From Sulfurimonas sp. (GTDB lineage Bacteria > Campylobacterota > Campylobacteria > Campylobacterales > Sulfurimonadaceae), in assembly GCA_028044295.1 (NCBI GenBank), contig JAOFSE010000002.1:123668-187667 (forward strand): a stretch of DNA of 64,000 nt, given 5' to 3'. The notes under the pieces are model-generated. The model was not told where the DNA came from and made no database searches. It was given only the letters and a program-made list of their open reading frames with translations. The translations under genes and the position numbers were made by a program. The stretch's first letter is position 1. Each line of letters begins with the position of its first letter. Below are positions 44,153-54,030 of the stretch, in pieces.

Positions 44153-44194
44153 GCGATCGTGGTGGAACGGTAGACACGCAGGCTTGAGGGTATG
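44153..44194 (+). pseudogene. Truncated 5' part of a tRNA-Leu(GAG)
   Basis: gcgatcgtggtggaacggtagacacgcaggcttgaggg: acceptor 5' strand, D-arm and anticodon loop present; no matching anticodon-stem 3' side, T-arm or CGATCGC acceptor 3' strand follow. Confidence 0.75.
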
Positions 44195-44232
44195 CCTTAA
44201 TGAAGGAAAAAGAAGACAAATTATTGTTAAAT

Positions 44233-44316
44233 GCATCTGTGGCGGAATGGTAGACGCGCGGGCTTGAGGGGCTCGTACTTAACGGTGTGGAAGTTCAAAT
44301 CTTCTCAGGTGCACCA
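44233..44316 (+). tRNA. tRNA-Leu (anticodon GAG)
   Basis: GCATCTG...CAGGTGC acceptor, D-arm gcggaatggtagacgc, anticodon arm cgggc-ttGAGgg-gctcg, variable arm, T-arm ggaag-ttcaaat-cttct, CCA encoded. Confidence 0.93.
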
Positions 44317-44949
44317 TCTTAACCCCTATATATAGGGACTTTCAAAAATAAATAAAAAAACAAAAAATAATTGTAGTCTCACAGACAATTTTGTTTTTCT
44401 TATATAAAATTAACTTTCTTAAAAAAATTAAATTTTTCTATATTGTCAGAATGTAAGCTTCTTGACAGTCTTATGGCACAAAAAACATGCACAGTTTTAA
44501 AGTAATCTACTATTTTTAGCACTTTTATTGCACAATGAAATAAGGTTGTTTTTATAATACTTTAAGGATTAATTAAAAAAAAGTGTGATTTAAAAAGTTA
44601 AGAAAAGAAAGAACAAAATATTATTGTTGTGATAAAATACAGTTATTGAATATGTGGAATAGCTTTTAGCTTTATTTTCTAAAATTATTCTATAATTTTA
44701 ACTAATTTTTTAATAAACAAGGTGTTGATTTTGAATGATTATAAGATAGACTCATATTTTTAAACAAAATACACTAAAATAGGGATGTCTACACAAATAA
44801 TTTCCTACTTTTAACGAAAAAGACTCAAACAAAAGGCATAGTTTGGGCACACCTTCAATTTGAATATAAACTTACTCTTAAATACATCCTCTTCTCTTAC
44901 TATATGTCATTTAAAAGGTATAATACACATAAAATTATCAAGGATAGAT

Positions 44950-45738
44950 ATGAGTTCAGTCAATAATGATACGAAAAAAAGTTTAGAAGAATTAGAGGAA
45001 GAAAAATATGAAGAGATTGAAGATTTATTCTATTCTAAATCAAGTAAAATAATTTTATCTGATGAACTATTTGAGATACTTAATCATGCTGACATAACAA
45101 AGAATATTCTAACAAAATTATTAGGTAGTAGAGGTTCTAATTATTATCTTGAATTACTTATTGATATTCTCAATGATGTTAATTGCCCCTTGAAATTCAA
45201 AGAAGCTGTAAATTCTAGTGATAACAAAACTCTTCAAGATATATTATCAAATCCATCAAAACTTACAGATTACAAAAAATATCAGAACTCCTTTTCAGTT
45301 TATCCAATTGAAGAAATAATAACAAATTTATTATACTCTCATGTTAAAACTACATATTGGGAAGTAGATATTAAAGAAGAAGTTTACAATTCTTTAATTG
45401 AAGGGAAAAGAAAGATTGATTGTGACACTCAACACTCAAGAGAAATATTAGGAGAAACAAATTTTAAAGATTTTAAAATAGTATTTCTTTTAACTTGTTG
45501 TATTGATGTTGATTACGATGATGAAGAAGACTCTTTGAATTATGATATTCAACACAGATTAAATAATATTGTTATTATTGGTAACGATGAACTAAATAAA
45601 ATTAAAAACGATGTATTGAAAACTCTCGATGAAGATATGAGTTATGGTAATAAAGAGATAGATATAATTTTTGATTTAGACAATGGTGCAAATGATGTTA
45701 TATACAATATGGGAGATGAATCTTTTTATGATTTTTAA
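44950..45738 (+). CDS. Hypothetical acidic protein
   Basis: 262 aa from MSSVNNDTKKSLEELEEEKYEE; no recognised domain. Confidence 0.6.
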   Translation: MSSVNNDTKKSLEELEEEKYEEIEDLFYSKSSKIILSDELFEILNHADITKNILTKLLGSRGSNYYLELLIDILNDVNCPLKFKEAVNSSDNKTLQDILSNPSKLTDYKKYQNSFSVYPIEEIITNLLYSHVKTTYWEVDIKEEVYNSLIEGKRKIDCDTQHSREILGETNFKDFKIVFLLTCCIDVDYDDEEDSLNYDIQHRLNNIVIIGNDELNKIKNDVLKTLDEDMSYGNKEIDIIFDLDNGANDVIYNMGDESFYDF

Positions 45739-46144
45739 TATTTTACATATTAGAGATCAATTTTCTACATTAAGTGAAGTGGTTTATAGCACCACAATAC
45801 TTTAGATTAGATTTATATTATGTTTTAATCTATAAATAACTTTTATTGTTCCATAAGTCTTTAAGGTTTATGAGAATTTGATATTTAGACTTTTTGAACA
45901 CTTTGTGGAACATATAAAATTCGAAATTGTAAATGATGTTCCAAATATAAGGGAAACTGGGATAAAAAGTAGTTGGCTAGGAAATAACTATATTAACCTG
46001 ATTTATTTTGGTAGGGGAGTCCTTTTAGGGACATCTAAAGACGGCTGATAGTGTGGCTTTTCCAAAAAAATATTTTCATACGTATTAAAATTATTTATAT
46101 TATTTTTCGATACAATAGTTGAATTATATTTAAAAGGATTAAAA

Positions 46145-47653
46145 ATGTTTGATAAATTTGCAGCTTTAGTATCACTAATAACCGTACTACTATTAAGTGG
46201 TTGTGGCCAAGCAAGATACTCACAACCAAGTCCTAATACATATGTTCCACCTAAACCTATAGTGGTCGATAAAATGTTAGTAGCAATTCAAAGTAAAGAT
46301 TTATCAAATGTTAAAAAAGTCATTGACAATGGATATGATGTTTCATCTGCTTCTATTCCATTGGTAAAAGAGGCGGTTAAAAAAGGCACTTATGATATTT
46401 TAAAACTATTGTTAATGGAAGGGGCTAATCCAAATTATGGAGGGACTTCTGATGCTCTAAGTGAAGCTATAGAACTAGAAAACTTACAATATGTTGATTT
46501 ACTAATAACTGCAGGAATAGATGTTAATCTTGCATATAATGGATACAAGGGAGAAATTAGTTATCCAATCATTAGTGCGTCTTGTGATGATACAAGATTT
46601 GAAATCACTAAATCTTTGTTAGCAGCCGGAGCTAATCCAAATGCTAATCAAATAGATGGCTATACAGCACTTCATATAAGTTATGATAGTCTAAGAATAA
46701 CTGAACTTTTACTCTCTATGGGGGCTAATCCAAATCTGACTTCATCAAAAGTCTACTCTACACCTTTAATGTTTGCTGCAATGTATGACAAGGGAGAAGT
46801 ATGTGAATTGTTATTAAATGCAGGTGCTAATGTCAATGTAAGAGATGACAGAGGAATGACAGCATTGGATTATGCTACAGATGCTAAAGGTAAAGTGGAG
46901 AATTATGATGCATATTCAACAATAACAAGTTATGGTGGACGGGCTTTAAAAGATGAATCAAATAGAAGAAGTAATATATTTGCGAAAATATTTGCAACAG
47001 GAGCTATCGCAGGAATTGCTAGTAGTTCAGGAATATCAGCAGAAAACCAAGCGAGTGTATTATCAGCAGCAGTTAATGATATATGGGTTGAGGATGGAAA
47101 AGGTAGTCAGTTAAATAACTTACATAAGAGCGTTCAAGAAGAATTAAAAAATAGACCAAACTCACCACAAAGTCAAATAATTCGTGCCAAAGTAAAACAA
47201 AACACTGCTACAAGTAATTATAAATCTGAATTGAATAAATATCAAGAAGAAAAGAACAGGGTAGCACAAGCAAATCAACAAAATGTCACGCAATCTACTC
47301 AAAGTAACGCTACAACACAAAATAACAAACTCATTGTACAAAATTCAGTAGTAAAAAAACGTCTCTCTACTGCATCTGGATGTGAAGAAAGCACTTACAC
47401 GGCACCAAGTTTTACTGAAGAGGGAAAAGGTGCTACGCCAGGTAATGAACTCTATACTAAATCAGAAAAATATATGAAACAAAAATGTGTTAATAGACAT
47501 TATCGTAAACATGGAAACTTAAAGTTCAAATGTGATGTGTTAAAGAAAGGGAAATACGGATTAAATCTTGAAAGATGTACTTCGCAACCACTTACTTTCA
47601 CTTGCGGATGTGAACGTAAAAAGAGTAAACCAGGTATAGGTGCTATTAGATAG
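46145..47653 (+). CDS. Ankyrin-repeat lipoprotein
   Basis: Lipobox LLSGCGQ; ankyrin-like repeats (LLLMEGANPNYGG; LLAAGANPNANQIDGYTALH; LLSMGANPNLTSSKVYSTPLMFAAMYDKGEVCELLLNAGANVNVRDDRGMTALDYA). Confidence 0.85.
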   Translation: MFDKFAALVSLITVLLLSGCGQARYSQPSPNTYVPPKPIVVDKMLVAIQSKDLSNVKKVIDNGYDVSSASIPLVKEAVKKGTYDILKLLLMEGANPNYGGTSDALSEAIELENLQYVDLLITAGIDVNLAYNGYKGEISYPIISASCDDTRFEITKSLLAAGANPNANQIDGYTALHISYDSLRITELLLSMGANPNLTSSKVYSTPLMFAAMYDKGEVCELLLNAGANVNVRDDRGMTALDYATDAKGKVENYDAYSTITSYGGRALKDESNRRSNIFAKIFATGAIAGIASSSGISAENQASVLSAAVNDIWVEDGKGSQLNNLHKSVQEELKNRPNSPQSQIIRAKVKQNTATSNYKSELNKYQEEKNRVAQANQQNVTQSTQSNATTQNNKLIVQNSVVKKRLSTASGCEESTYTAPSFTEEGKGATPGNELYTKSEKYMKQKCVNRHYRKHGNLKFKCDVLKKGKYGLNLERCTSQPLTFTCGCERKKSKPGIGAIR

Positions 47654-47903
47654 TCAAACTTCAAGTTTGACTATAATCTGTACCTTTTGGAGTTTTTAGC
47701 TCATTTTTAATGGTGGCTTAAAAAGTTGTTCCAAATATAAGAGGCTTATGAACATTAAAATCTAGTAGTTCTTGACTTTTATATATCATAAATTGCATCC
47801 GCATAACTATCAAGAAAAGACAAGTCAAATAAAGTATTTCAGAAAGTGGAATATATATTTTATAATAAAATTAAAATTAACATTATAATGTTACAATGGC
47901 TAG

Positions 47904-48209
47904 ATGAAATCAAAAAGCATAGTAGCATTGGCATTACTGTTTATAATGAGCTTCTCTCTCCTTCACGAGTTTACATTTGCTTATTTAGATGATGACCATT
48001 GTACTACTGCTGAATATGTAGCTGAACTTGAAGGCCCAATAGAAAAAGGTGATATATGTGATATACATTATGAATATCATAACACTTATATACTACCTCA
48101 AGTCAATACTGCATTTAATGCCTTACAAATTAGCTATAGTCAAATTTCAAGAAGTGATTCTTATCTTTTTAAAACTTACTCAAAAACGATTAAACCTCCT
48201 ATCACTTAA
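47904..48209 (+). CDS. Small exported/membrane protein preceding efflux genes
   Basis: Hydrophobic N-terminus, DDDHC and CDIHYEYHN segments. Confidence 0.5.
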   Translation: MKSKSIVALALLFIMSFSLLHEFTFAYLDDDHCTTAEYVAELEGPIEKGDICDIHYEYHNTYILPQVNTAFNALQISYSQISRSDSYLFKTYSKTIKPPIT

Positions 48210-48262
48210 TACCTCCTTCAACCTATACCTATACAATTTTTTTATTATTACAAAGGATAATT

Positions 48263-49432
48263 ATGTTCAGAAATATAATTATATCTCTACTATTATGCAC
48301 ATATTTGAGTGCAGAAAGTTTTGATGAATTTTTACAAAAGGCTATAAAAAATAGTCCTTATTTAGAGTCTTTGGCTTTATCTGTTAAGCAAACAAAAGAA
48401 GAGGGTGAGATTCTTACTAGATATAAAAACCCTACTTTAGAGTTAGAGTATTCCTCACTTAACCCAGATTTGGGTTCTAGTGATGATTCATATCGTGTTA
48501 ATCTTTCACAGCCTATTCGTTTATGGGGTGTTGGTGATGATAAAAGAGATGTTGTGAATAGTAGTATCAATACTGCAAATGCAAGTTACTCTCAAAAAAG
48601 AGCTATTTTCATTCGTGATATTTCACTTTTATACACAAACTATTCAAAGATGAAAATGCTACTTAAACTAGGTGATGAAGAATTGAATATTGCTAAAAAA
48701 ATATATGACATATCTATTGCAGAATTTGAAGAAGGCAGAATCTCAAAAGGATTAAAGCTTCACTCTTTAGTAGAATATGAAATAGCCAATAATTCAAAAG
48801 AAGCTTTGTCTTTAGATGAATTGGAGTCATATTTTTCACTATTGAAATTTGCAGGAATCAACGAAGAGATAGAGATTGAAGAGAATTATTTATTTAGCGT
48901 AAATGGTGATATTCAAAATATTAAAAACCCTAGTGTCGTTCTTTTAGAAAATCAACAAAATCAAGCACTATCTAAAGTGAAATTAAATTCTAATAGTCTG
49001 GAATGGATAAATTTATTTGCTGAGTTAGAAAATGAACCAGACCAAGATATATATAGAGTTGGTCTGGAGTTTCCCTTAGCGATATTCAATAATAAGTCTC
49101 AAGAAAAGACTATAGCTATGTTGAAAGCATCAAGTTCAGAGCTTTTAATTCAAAATGAGACAAATCGTTTAAATATGGATTTCTTAAGGCTTAAAAGAGA
49201 GAGAGCATCATTAACTAAACTGTATGAGAGTAATGAAAACATACTAAATATACAGCTTGAGCTTCTAAAAATGCACGAAGATAGCTATAAAATTTCACAT
49301 ACAAACTTGCTTCAACTACAAGAAGTTAACAATAAAGTTATTAAGACGAAAAAAAGTCTTATTCAAATACAAACAGCATTAGATAAAAATGCTATTTACA
49401 CTAATTATTCTAAAGGAAATTTCAATGAATAG
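48263..49432 (+). CDS. TolC/CzcC-like outer-membrane efflux protein
   Basis: Signal peptide; LALSVKQTKEEGEILTRYKNPTLELEYSSLNPD...YRVNLSQPI. Confidence 0.82.
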   Translation: MFRNIIISLLLCTYLSAESFDEFLQKAIKNSPYLESLALSVKQTKEEGEILTRYKNPTLELEYSSLNPDLGSSDDSYRVNLSQPIRLWGVGDDKRDVVNSSINTANASYSQKRAIFIRDISLLYTNYSKMKMLLKLGDEELNIAKKIYDISIAEFEEGRISKGLKLHSLVEYEIANNSKEALSLDELESYFSLLKFAGINEEIEIEENYLFSVNGDIQNIKNPSVVLLENQQNQALSKVKLNSNSLEWINLFAELENEPDQDIYRVGLEFPLAIFNNKSQEKTIAMLKASSSELLIQNETNRLNMDFLRLKRERASLTKLYESNENILNIQLELLKMHEDSYKISHTNLLQLQEVNNKVIKTKKSLIQIQTALDKNAIYTNYSKGNFNE

Positions 49433-50531
49433 AATATCTATATTTCTATTACTATCTATTACCTCATTATTTGGTATAAATGTACCAACTGAACACTCCA
49501 AGCTACATTCATTTGGAAAGTCAATAGAATTAAACTCTAAAATCATTCAGTTGTCGAATGCAAAGCAATCAGTAACCTCACTAGTTAATGGGCATCTGGA
49601 AAAATATTTTGTTGAGGCTGGTCAAAATGTAAAAGCTGGGCAAAAAATTGCTTTAATAGAATCAATATTAGTTTCTAAAATGACAGCAGATTATATCTCA
49701 TATAAAAAACAGTTTACAAGTTTAGAAGAAAATTATAGTGCCAACAAAAAACTTTATGAAAAAGGTATGCTATCTCTTCAAAAGTTAAACACTTTAAGTA
49801 ACGAACTAAATTCTATGCGTGCCAATGCTTCAGCTTTAGAATCACAATTAGGAACACTTGGTATTGATACTAATAATATAAAGGAAGCAACAGGTAATTT
49901 TATTCTTTACGCGCATAGTGCAGGACGAGTGTCAAGTCTTCTTCAACCATTGCATACAGTAATTAGAGAGGATGAAGCATTAATAACTATAATAAAAAAC
50001 CAAGCATTTTATGTAAAGTCTTATCTACCGTTAGAGTATTCTAATGTAGTAAAAGTTGGTCAAAAGCTTAGTGTGAATTACAATGGTAGAAAAATTGTAA
50101 CTCATGTAGCCCAAATACTACCAGAATTAGATGTGAAAACACAAAGAATAATTGTGCTGTCAAGTATTGATGAAAAAGCAGATGATTTGTTTATTAACAC
50201 ATTTGTTTCATCTACTCTTTATTTTGAGCCAACAAAAAAACAAGTGGCTGTCAAGAAGTCAGCATTGTCATTCTTCAATAATGAGTGGGTAGTCTTTATT
50301 CATAAGCTAGACCACGATGAAGAAAAACATGATGAACATGATGAAGAAGAACATGATGAAAATGAAGAGGAGACAGTTCCATACGAAGCTCGTGTTGTTG
50401 AAATTATTAATCATGACGATGATTACGTAGGAGTTCAAGGCTTAGAAGTAGGTGAAGAATATGTCAGTGACAAGAGCTATTATGTGAAGTCAATGATGTT
50501 AAAATCATCACTTGGCGAGCATGGGCATTAG
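49425..50531 (+). CDS. Efflux RND periplasmic adaptor (CzcB/CusB-like)
   Basis: VNGHLEKYFVEAGQNVKAGQKIALIES lipoyl-like motif; His/Glu-rich C-terminal segment; between OMF and RND genes. Confidence 0.85.
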   Translation: MNRISIFLLLSITSLFGINVPTEHSKLHSFGKSIELNSKIIQLSNAKQSVTSLVNGHLEKYFVEAGQNVKAGQKIALIESILVSKMTADYISYKKQFTSLEENYSANKKLYEKGMLSLQKLNTLSNELNSMRANASALESQLGTLGIDTNNIKEATGNFILYAHSAGRVSSLLQPLHTVIREDEALITIIKNQAFYVKSYLPLEYSNVVKVGQKLSVNYNGRKIVTHVAQILPELDVKTQRIIVLSSIDEKADDLFINTFVSSTLYFEPTKKQVAVKKSALSFFNNEWVVFIHKLDHDEEKHDEHDEEEHDENEEETVPYEARVVEIINHDDDYVGVQGLEVGEEYVSDKSYYVKSMMLKSSLGEHGH

Positions 50532-50541
50532 GTGATAAATT

Positions 50542-53500
50542 ATGTTAAATAAACTTATTGATTTATCACTAAAGTACAAGCTTTTAGTATTGACCTTTTT
50601 CATAGTAATTACTGTTTTTGGCTTTAAGGCTTATCAAGAGATACCTATAGACGCTTTTCCTGACATTACGCCTAAGCAAGTTGTCATTTATACAGAGAGT
50701 CCTGGTAACTCAGCTGAGGATATAGAAAAGTTACTCACATATCCAATAGAGTCAGCTTTATCAGGTATGGCTGGAGTGAAAATGATTATGTCAAATTCTT
50801 TCTTTGGTTTATCCTATGTTTCTGTATTTTTTGAAGATGATTTAGACATTTACTTTCTACGTCAACTAGTAAGTGAAAGACTAACTGGAATAAATATCCC
50901 GCAAGGCTGGGGGAAACCTGTATTAGGACCGAATACTACAGGTCTTGGACAAGTATTTTGGTATGAGATAAAAGATAGCACAGACAAATATTCACTTCGT
51001 GAGATTAGAGAGATGCAAGACTACATTGTGACTCCTTTATTTAAAAGTGTAAGTGGTATTGAAGAGGTAGTTGGATGGGGTGGACATGAAAAGCAATACA
51101 ATGTGCTCATAGATACTAAGAAACTTCAAAATATTGGTGTTACATATGGAGATGTTGTTAGTGCTTTACAAAAAAGCAATCGCTCCGCAGGTGGTCAATA
51201 CCTAGAGTTTAACCGTGAACAATATCTTATCCGTGGTGCAGGACTTTATAATAGTTTGGACGATATTCGTAACACTGTTGTTAAGTTTGAAGCAGGACAA
51301 TCTGTGACTATACAAGATGTTGCTACTGTTGAAGCAGGTTCAGCACCTAGGTTTGGAGCTGTAAGTATAGATGGTAATGAAGCAGTAATGGGAATGGTTC
51401 TACAAAGGACTGCGACAAATGCTGCTCAAGTTGTAGAATTAATCAAAGAAAAAATCGATACAGTAAACTCAGCACTTCCAAAAGGTGTTACTATTGAGAC
51501 TATTTACGATAGAACAGAGATAACTCATAAAGCGGTAAGTACAATGACAACTGCTCTTATATCTGGAGTTATTTTAGTTGCAATAGTTCTATTCTTATTC
51601 TTATTTGAACTTCGTTCTGCGTTTATAGTTATTGTATCTTTGCCACTTTCTCTTCTTATAGCATTTTTACTTATGGACTATTACAACTTAAGTGCGAATC
51701 TTATGAGTCTTAGTGGTCTTGCAATAGCAGTAGGAATGATTGTTGATGGAACCATAGTCGTTGTTGAAAATAGCTTTAGAAAGCTTCACGATGAACCAGA
51801 TGCACCTAGACTACAAGTTATATCAGATTCAGCCAAAGAGGTGGCAACACCTGTGACTTTTGCAGTCTTAATTATCGCAGCTGTTTTTATACCTCTTTTA
51901 TCTCTTGATGGATTAGCAGGTAAACTTTATAGTCCAATGGCATTGAATATTGTTTTTGTAATGCTTGGTTCATTACTAGTAGCGTTAGTGCTGGTTCCAG
52001 TTTTAACATTATTATTACTCAAGCCATCAAAGTCTAAAGAAAATCTAGTAATGAAAAGCATCAAAAAAGTTTACACTCCTTTATTGATATCAGCTCTTGC
52101 TAATGCCAAAAAATTTCTAATTGGAATATCTGTAATATTTGTTGTATTAGCTTTTGTATTAACTCAACAAGGTCGTGAGTTTATGCCTGAGCTTAATGAA
52201 GAATCAATTATGTATAGGGTTATATCTATTCCAGGAACAGGATTAGAACAATCAACTCAAACAGCAAGTAAAATTGAGAAGCATATTTTAAAGAACTATC
52301 CTAATGAAGTTACATCTGTTCTTTCAATGATAGGTCGAAGTGAGAAAGGTGAAACAGCTCAAGCAAATTATATGGAGATTCTTTTAACTTTAAAGGATGA
52401 TGTAGTAAATCTTGAGGACTTAACGGATAGTATGAATAAAGATTTAAAGCATACTTTTGAGTATGTTCAGTTTATACCTACTCAACCTATTGCTATGCGT
52501 ATTGAAGAGCTGCTTGAAGGTGTAAAAGCTGAACTTGCAGTTAAAATATATGGTGATGACCAAAAAGTATTAGACTCGATTGCCAAATCTATTCAAGCAA
52601 ATCTAAAAGGTATTGATGGTTTAGAGGAAATGGAAGTTGAAGTTCAACTAGGTCAAGCTCAGATAAAAATTGAACCAAATTATCTAGCACTTGCTCGTTA
52701 TGGGATTAGTGTTGAAGAAGTTATGAATGTAATTCGTAATGGAATTGGTGAAGAGGCTGTTTCTGAAAAGATTGAAGGTATTCGTCGTTTTGGAATTGTT
52801 CCTAAGATAAAAGGTGCAAAAAAAGATATTGAAGCGGTGAAAGCTGTAACAATACGTTCACGAAGTGGTGCTTTAGTAAGCTTAGAACAAATTTGTGACA
52901 TTAGTGTAAGTCATGGTTCATCTTTTATTAAACGTGAGAATCTGAGTAGATATATGGTTTTATCAATGGAAGTAGAAGATAGAGACGTTGCATCGTTTGT
53001 AGACGAAGCTAATCAGATTATTAAAGAACAAGTAAATATTCCAAATGGTTATTATATAGGATGGGCTGGCGACTTTAAAAATATGAAGGAAGCTACTGAG
53101 AGGTTAATGATTATTATTCCAATTACAATACTCTTAGTTATCTTACTTTTATACACAGCTTTCAACTCTCTTTCAAAAGCAATGCTAATTTTAATGAATG
53201 TTCCTTTTGGTTTTATTGGCGGTATTATCGCTCTTCTTATTAGTGGAATTTATCTTTCAGTCTCTGCTATTATAGGATTTTTAGCTATTTTTGCTATTGC
53301 AATTTTAAATGGGATTGTGCTTGTAAGTTTTATCGATGATTTAAGAATAAAGTATCCACATGTAAAATTAGAGACTTTACTTAAAGATGCAACACTTTTA
53401 AGACTTCGTCCAGTGCTTATGACAGCATTTACTACACTATTTGGTATTTTACCACTACTTTACGCTACAGGTGTAGGAAGTGAAATACAGTATCCATTAT

Positions 53501-53646
53501 CAGTTGTTATAACAGGTGGAATTATTAGTTCAACATTATTGACACTGTTGATACTTCCTTCAACTTATTTGTTATTTTACAAAAATGAGCATACACATGA
53601 AGATATTGTACTTCATGATGACAGAAAAAAGAGTGCCTTAGAATAG
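50542..53646 (+). CDS. Heavy-metal efflux RND transporter (CzcA/CusA family)
   Basis: PIDAFPDITPKQVVIYTESPG; YPIESALSGM; GLAIAVGMIVDGTIVVVEN; 1034 aa. Confidence 0.93.
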   Translation: MLNKLIDLSLKYKLLVLTFFIVITVFGFKAYQEIPIDAFPDITPKQVVIYTESPGNSAEDIEKLLTYPIESALSGMAGVKMIMSNSFFGLSYVSVFFEDDLDIYFLRQLVSERLTGINIPQGWGKPVLGPNTTGLGQVFWYEIKDSTDKYSLREIREMQDYIVTPLFKSVSGIEEVVGWGGHEKQYNVLIDTKKLQNIGVTYGDVVSALQKSNRSAGGQYLEFNREQYLIRGAGLYNSLDDIRNTVVKFEAGQSVTIQDVATVEAGSAPRFGAVSIDGNEAVMGMVLQRTATNAAQVVELIKEKIDTVNSALPKGVTIETIYDRTEITHKAVSTMTTALISGVILVAIVLFLFLFELRSAFIVIVSLPLSLLIAFLLMDYYNLSANLMSLSGLAIAVGMIVDGTIVVVENSFRKLHDEPDAPRLQVISDSAKEVATPVTFAVLIIAAVFIPLLSLDGLAGKLYSPMALNIVFVMLGSLLVALVLVPVLTLLLLKPSKSKENLVMKSIKKVYTPLLISALANAKKFLIGISVIFVVLAFVLTQQGREFMPELNEESIMYRVISIPGTGLEQSTQTASKIEKHILKNYPNEVTSVLSMIGRSEKGETAQANYMEILLTLKDDVVNLEDLTDSMNKDLKHTFEYVQFIPTQPIAMRIEELLEGVKAELAVKIYGDDQKVLDSIAKSIQANLKGIDGLEEMEVEVQLGQAQIKIEPNYLALARYGISVEEVMNVIRNGIGEEAVSEKIEGIRRFGIVPKIKGAKKDIEAVKAVTIRSRSGALVSLEQICDISVSHGSSFIKRENLSRYMVLSMEVEDRDVASFVDEANQIIKEQVNIPNGYYIGWAGDFKNMKEATERLMIIIPITILLVILLLYTAFNSLSKAMLILMNVPFGFIGGIIALLISGIYLSVSAIIGFLAIFAIAILNGIVLVSFIDDLRIKYPHVKLETLLKDATLLRLRPVLMTAFTTLFGILPLLYATGVGSEIQYPLSVVITGGIISSTLLTLLILPSTYLLFYKNEHTHEDIVLHDDRKKSALE

Positions 53647-53693
53647 GCTTTTAATGAAGTGCTATTAAGCACTTCACATAATAAAGGATTAAT

Positions 53694-54014
53694 ATGAAAA
53701 TTATAATTACATTATTAATGCCATTAGTAGTATTCGCTTCTTCGGAAACACTAAGTCCATCAGAGCACAACTCTATTCACGGTTATAATAATAGACCTGT
53801 AGTGAAAATGAATAAAAAATTGAACATGCATAAGTTACATAAGATTGATGAAGAACAAGCAAGAAAGATAGTTGAAGATGATACAAATGAAGAAGTGATT
53901 TCACTAAAGTTAACTCATAGTGGTAGATATATTATATATAAAGCTAGAACAAAAAATTATTTCTTAGTTATAAATGCATTAGACGGAACGATTGAGAATA
54001 AAGAGATAAAATAA
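53694..54014 (+). CDS. Small exported PepSY-like protein
   Basis: Signal peptide; KIDEEQARKIVEDDTNEEVISLKLTHSGRYIIYKARTKNYFLVINALDGTIENKEI. Confidence 0.6.
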   Translation: MKIIITLLMPLVVFASSETLSPSEHNSIHGYNNRPVVKMNKKLNMHKLHKIDEEQARKIVEDDTNEEVISLKLTHSGRYIIYKARTKNYFLVINALDGTIENKEIK

Positions 54015-54030
54015 TATAAAAAGGTAAGTA

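Noticed and set aside
45960-46070. GC-richer noncoding stretch (aggggagtccttttagggacatctaaagacggctg...) before the ankyrin gene as an ncRNA
   Set aside because: Only a 4-bp GTCC/GGAC hairpin and no clear promoter-terminator pair; insufficient support.
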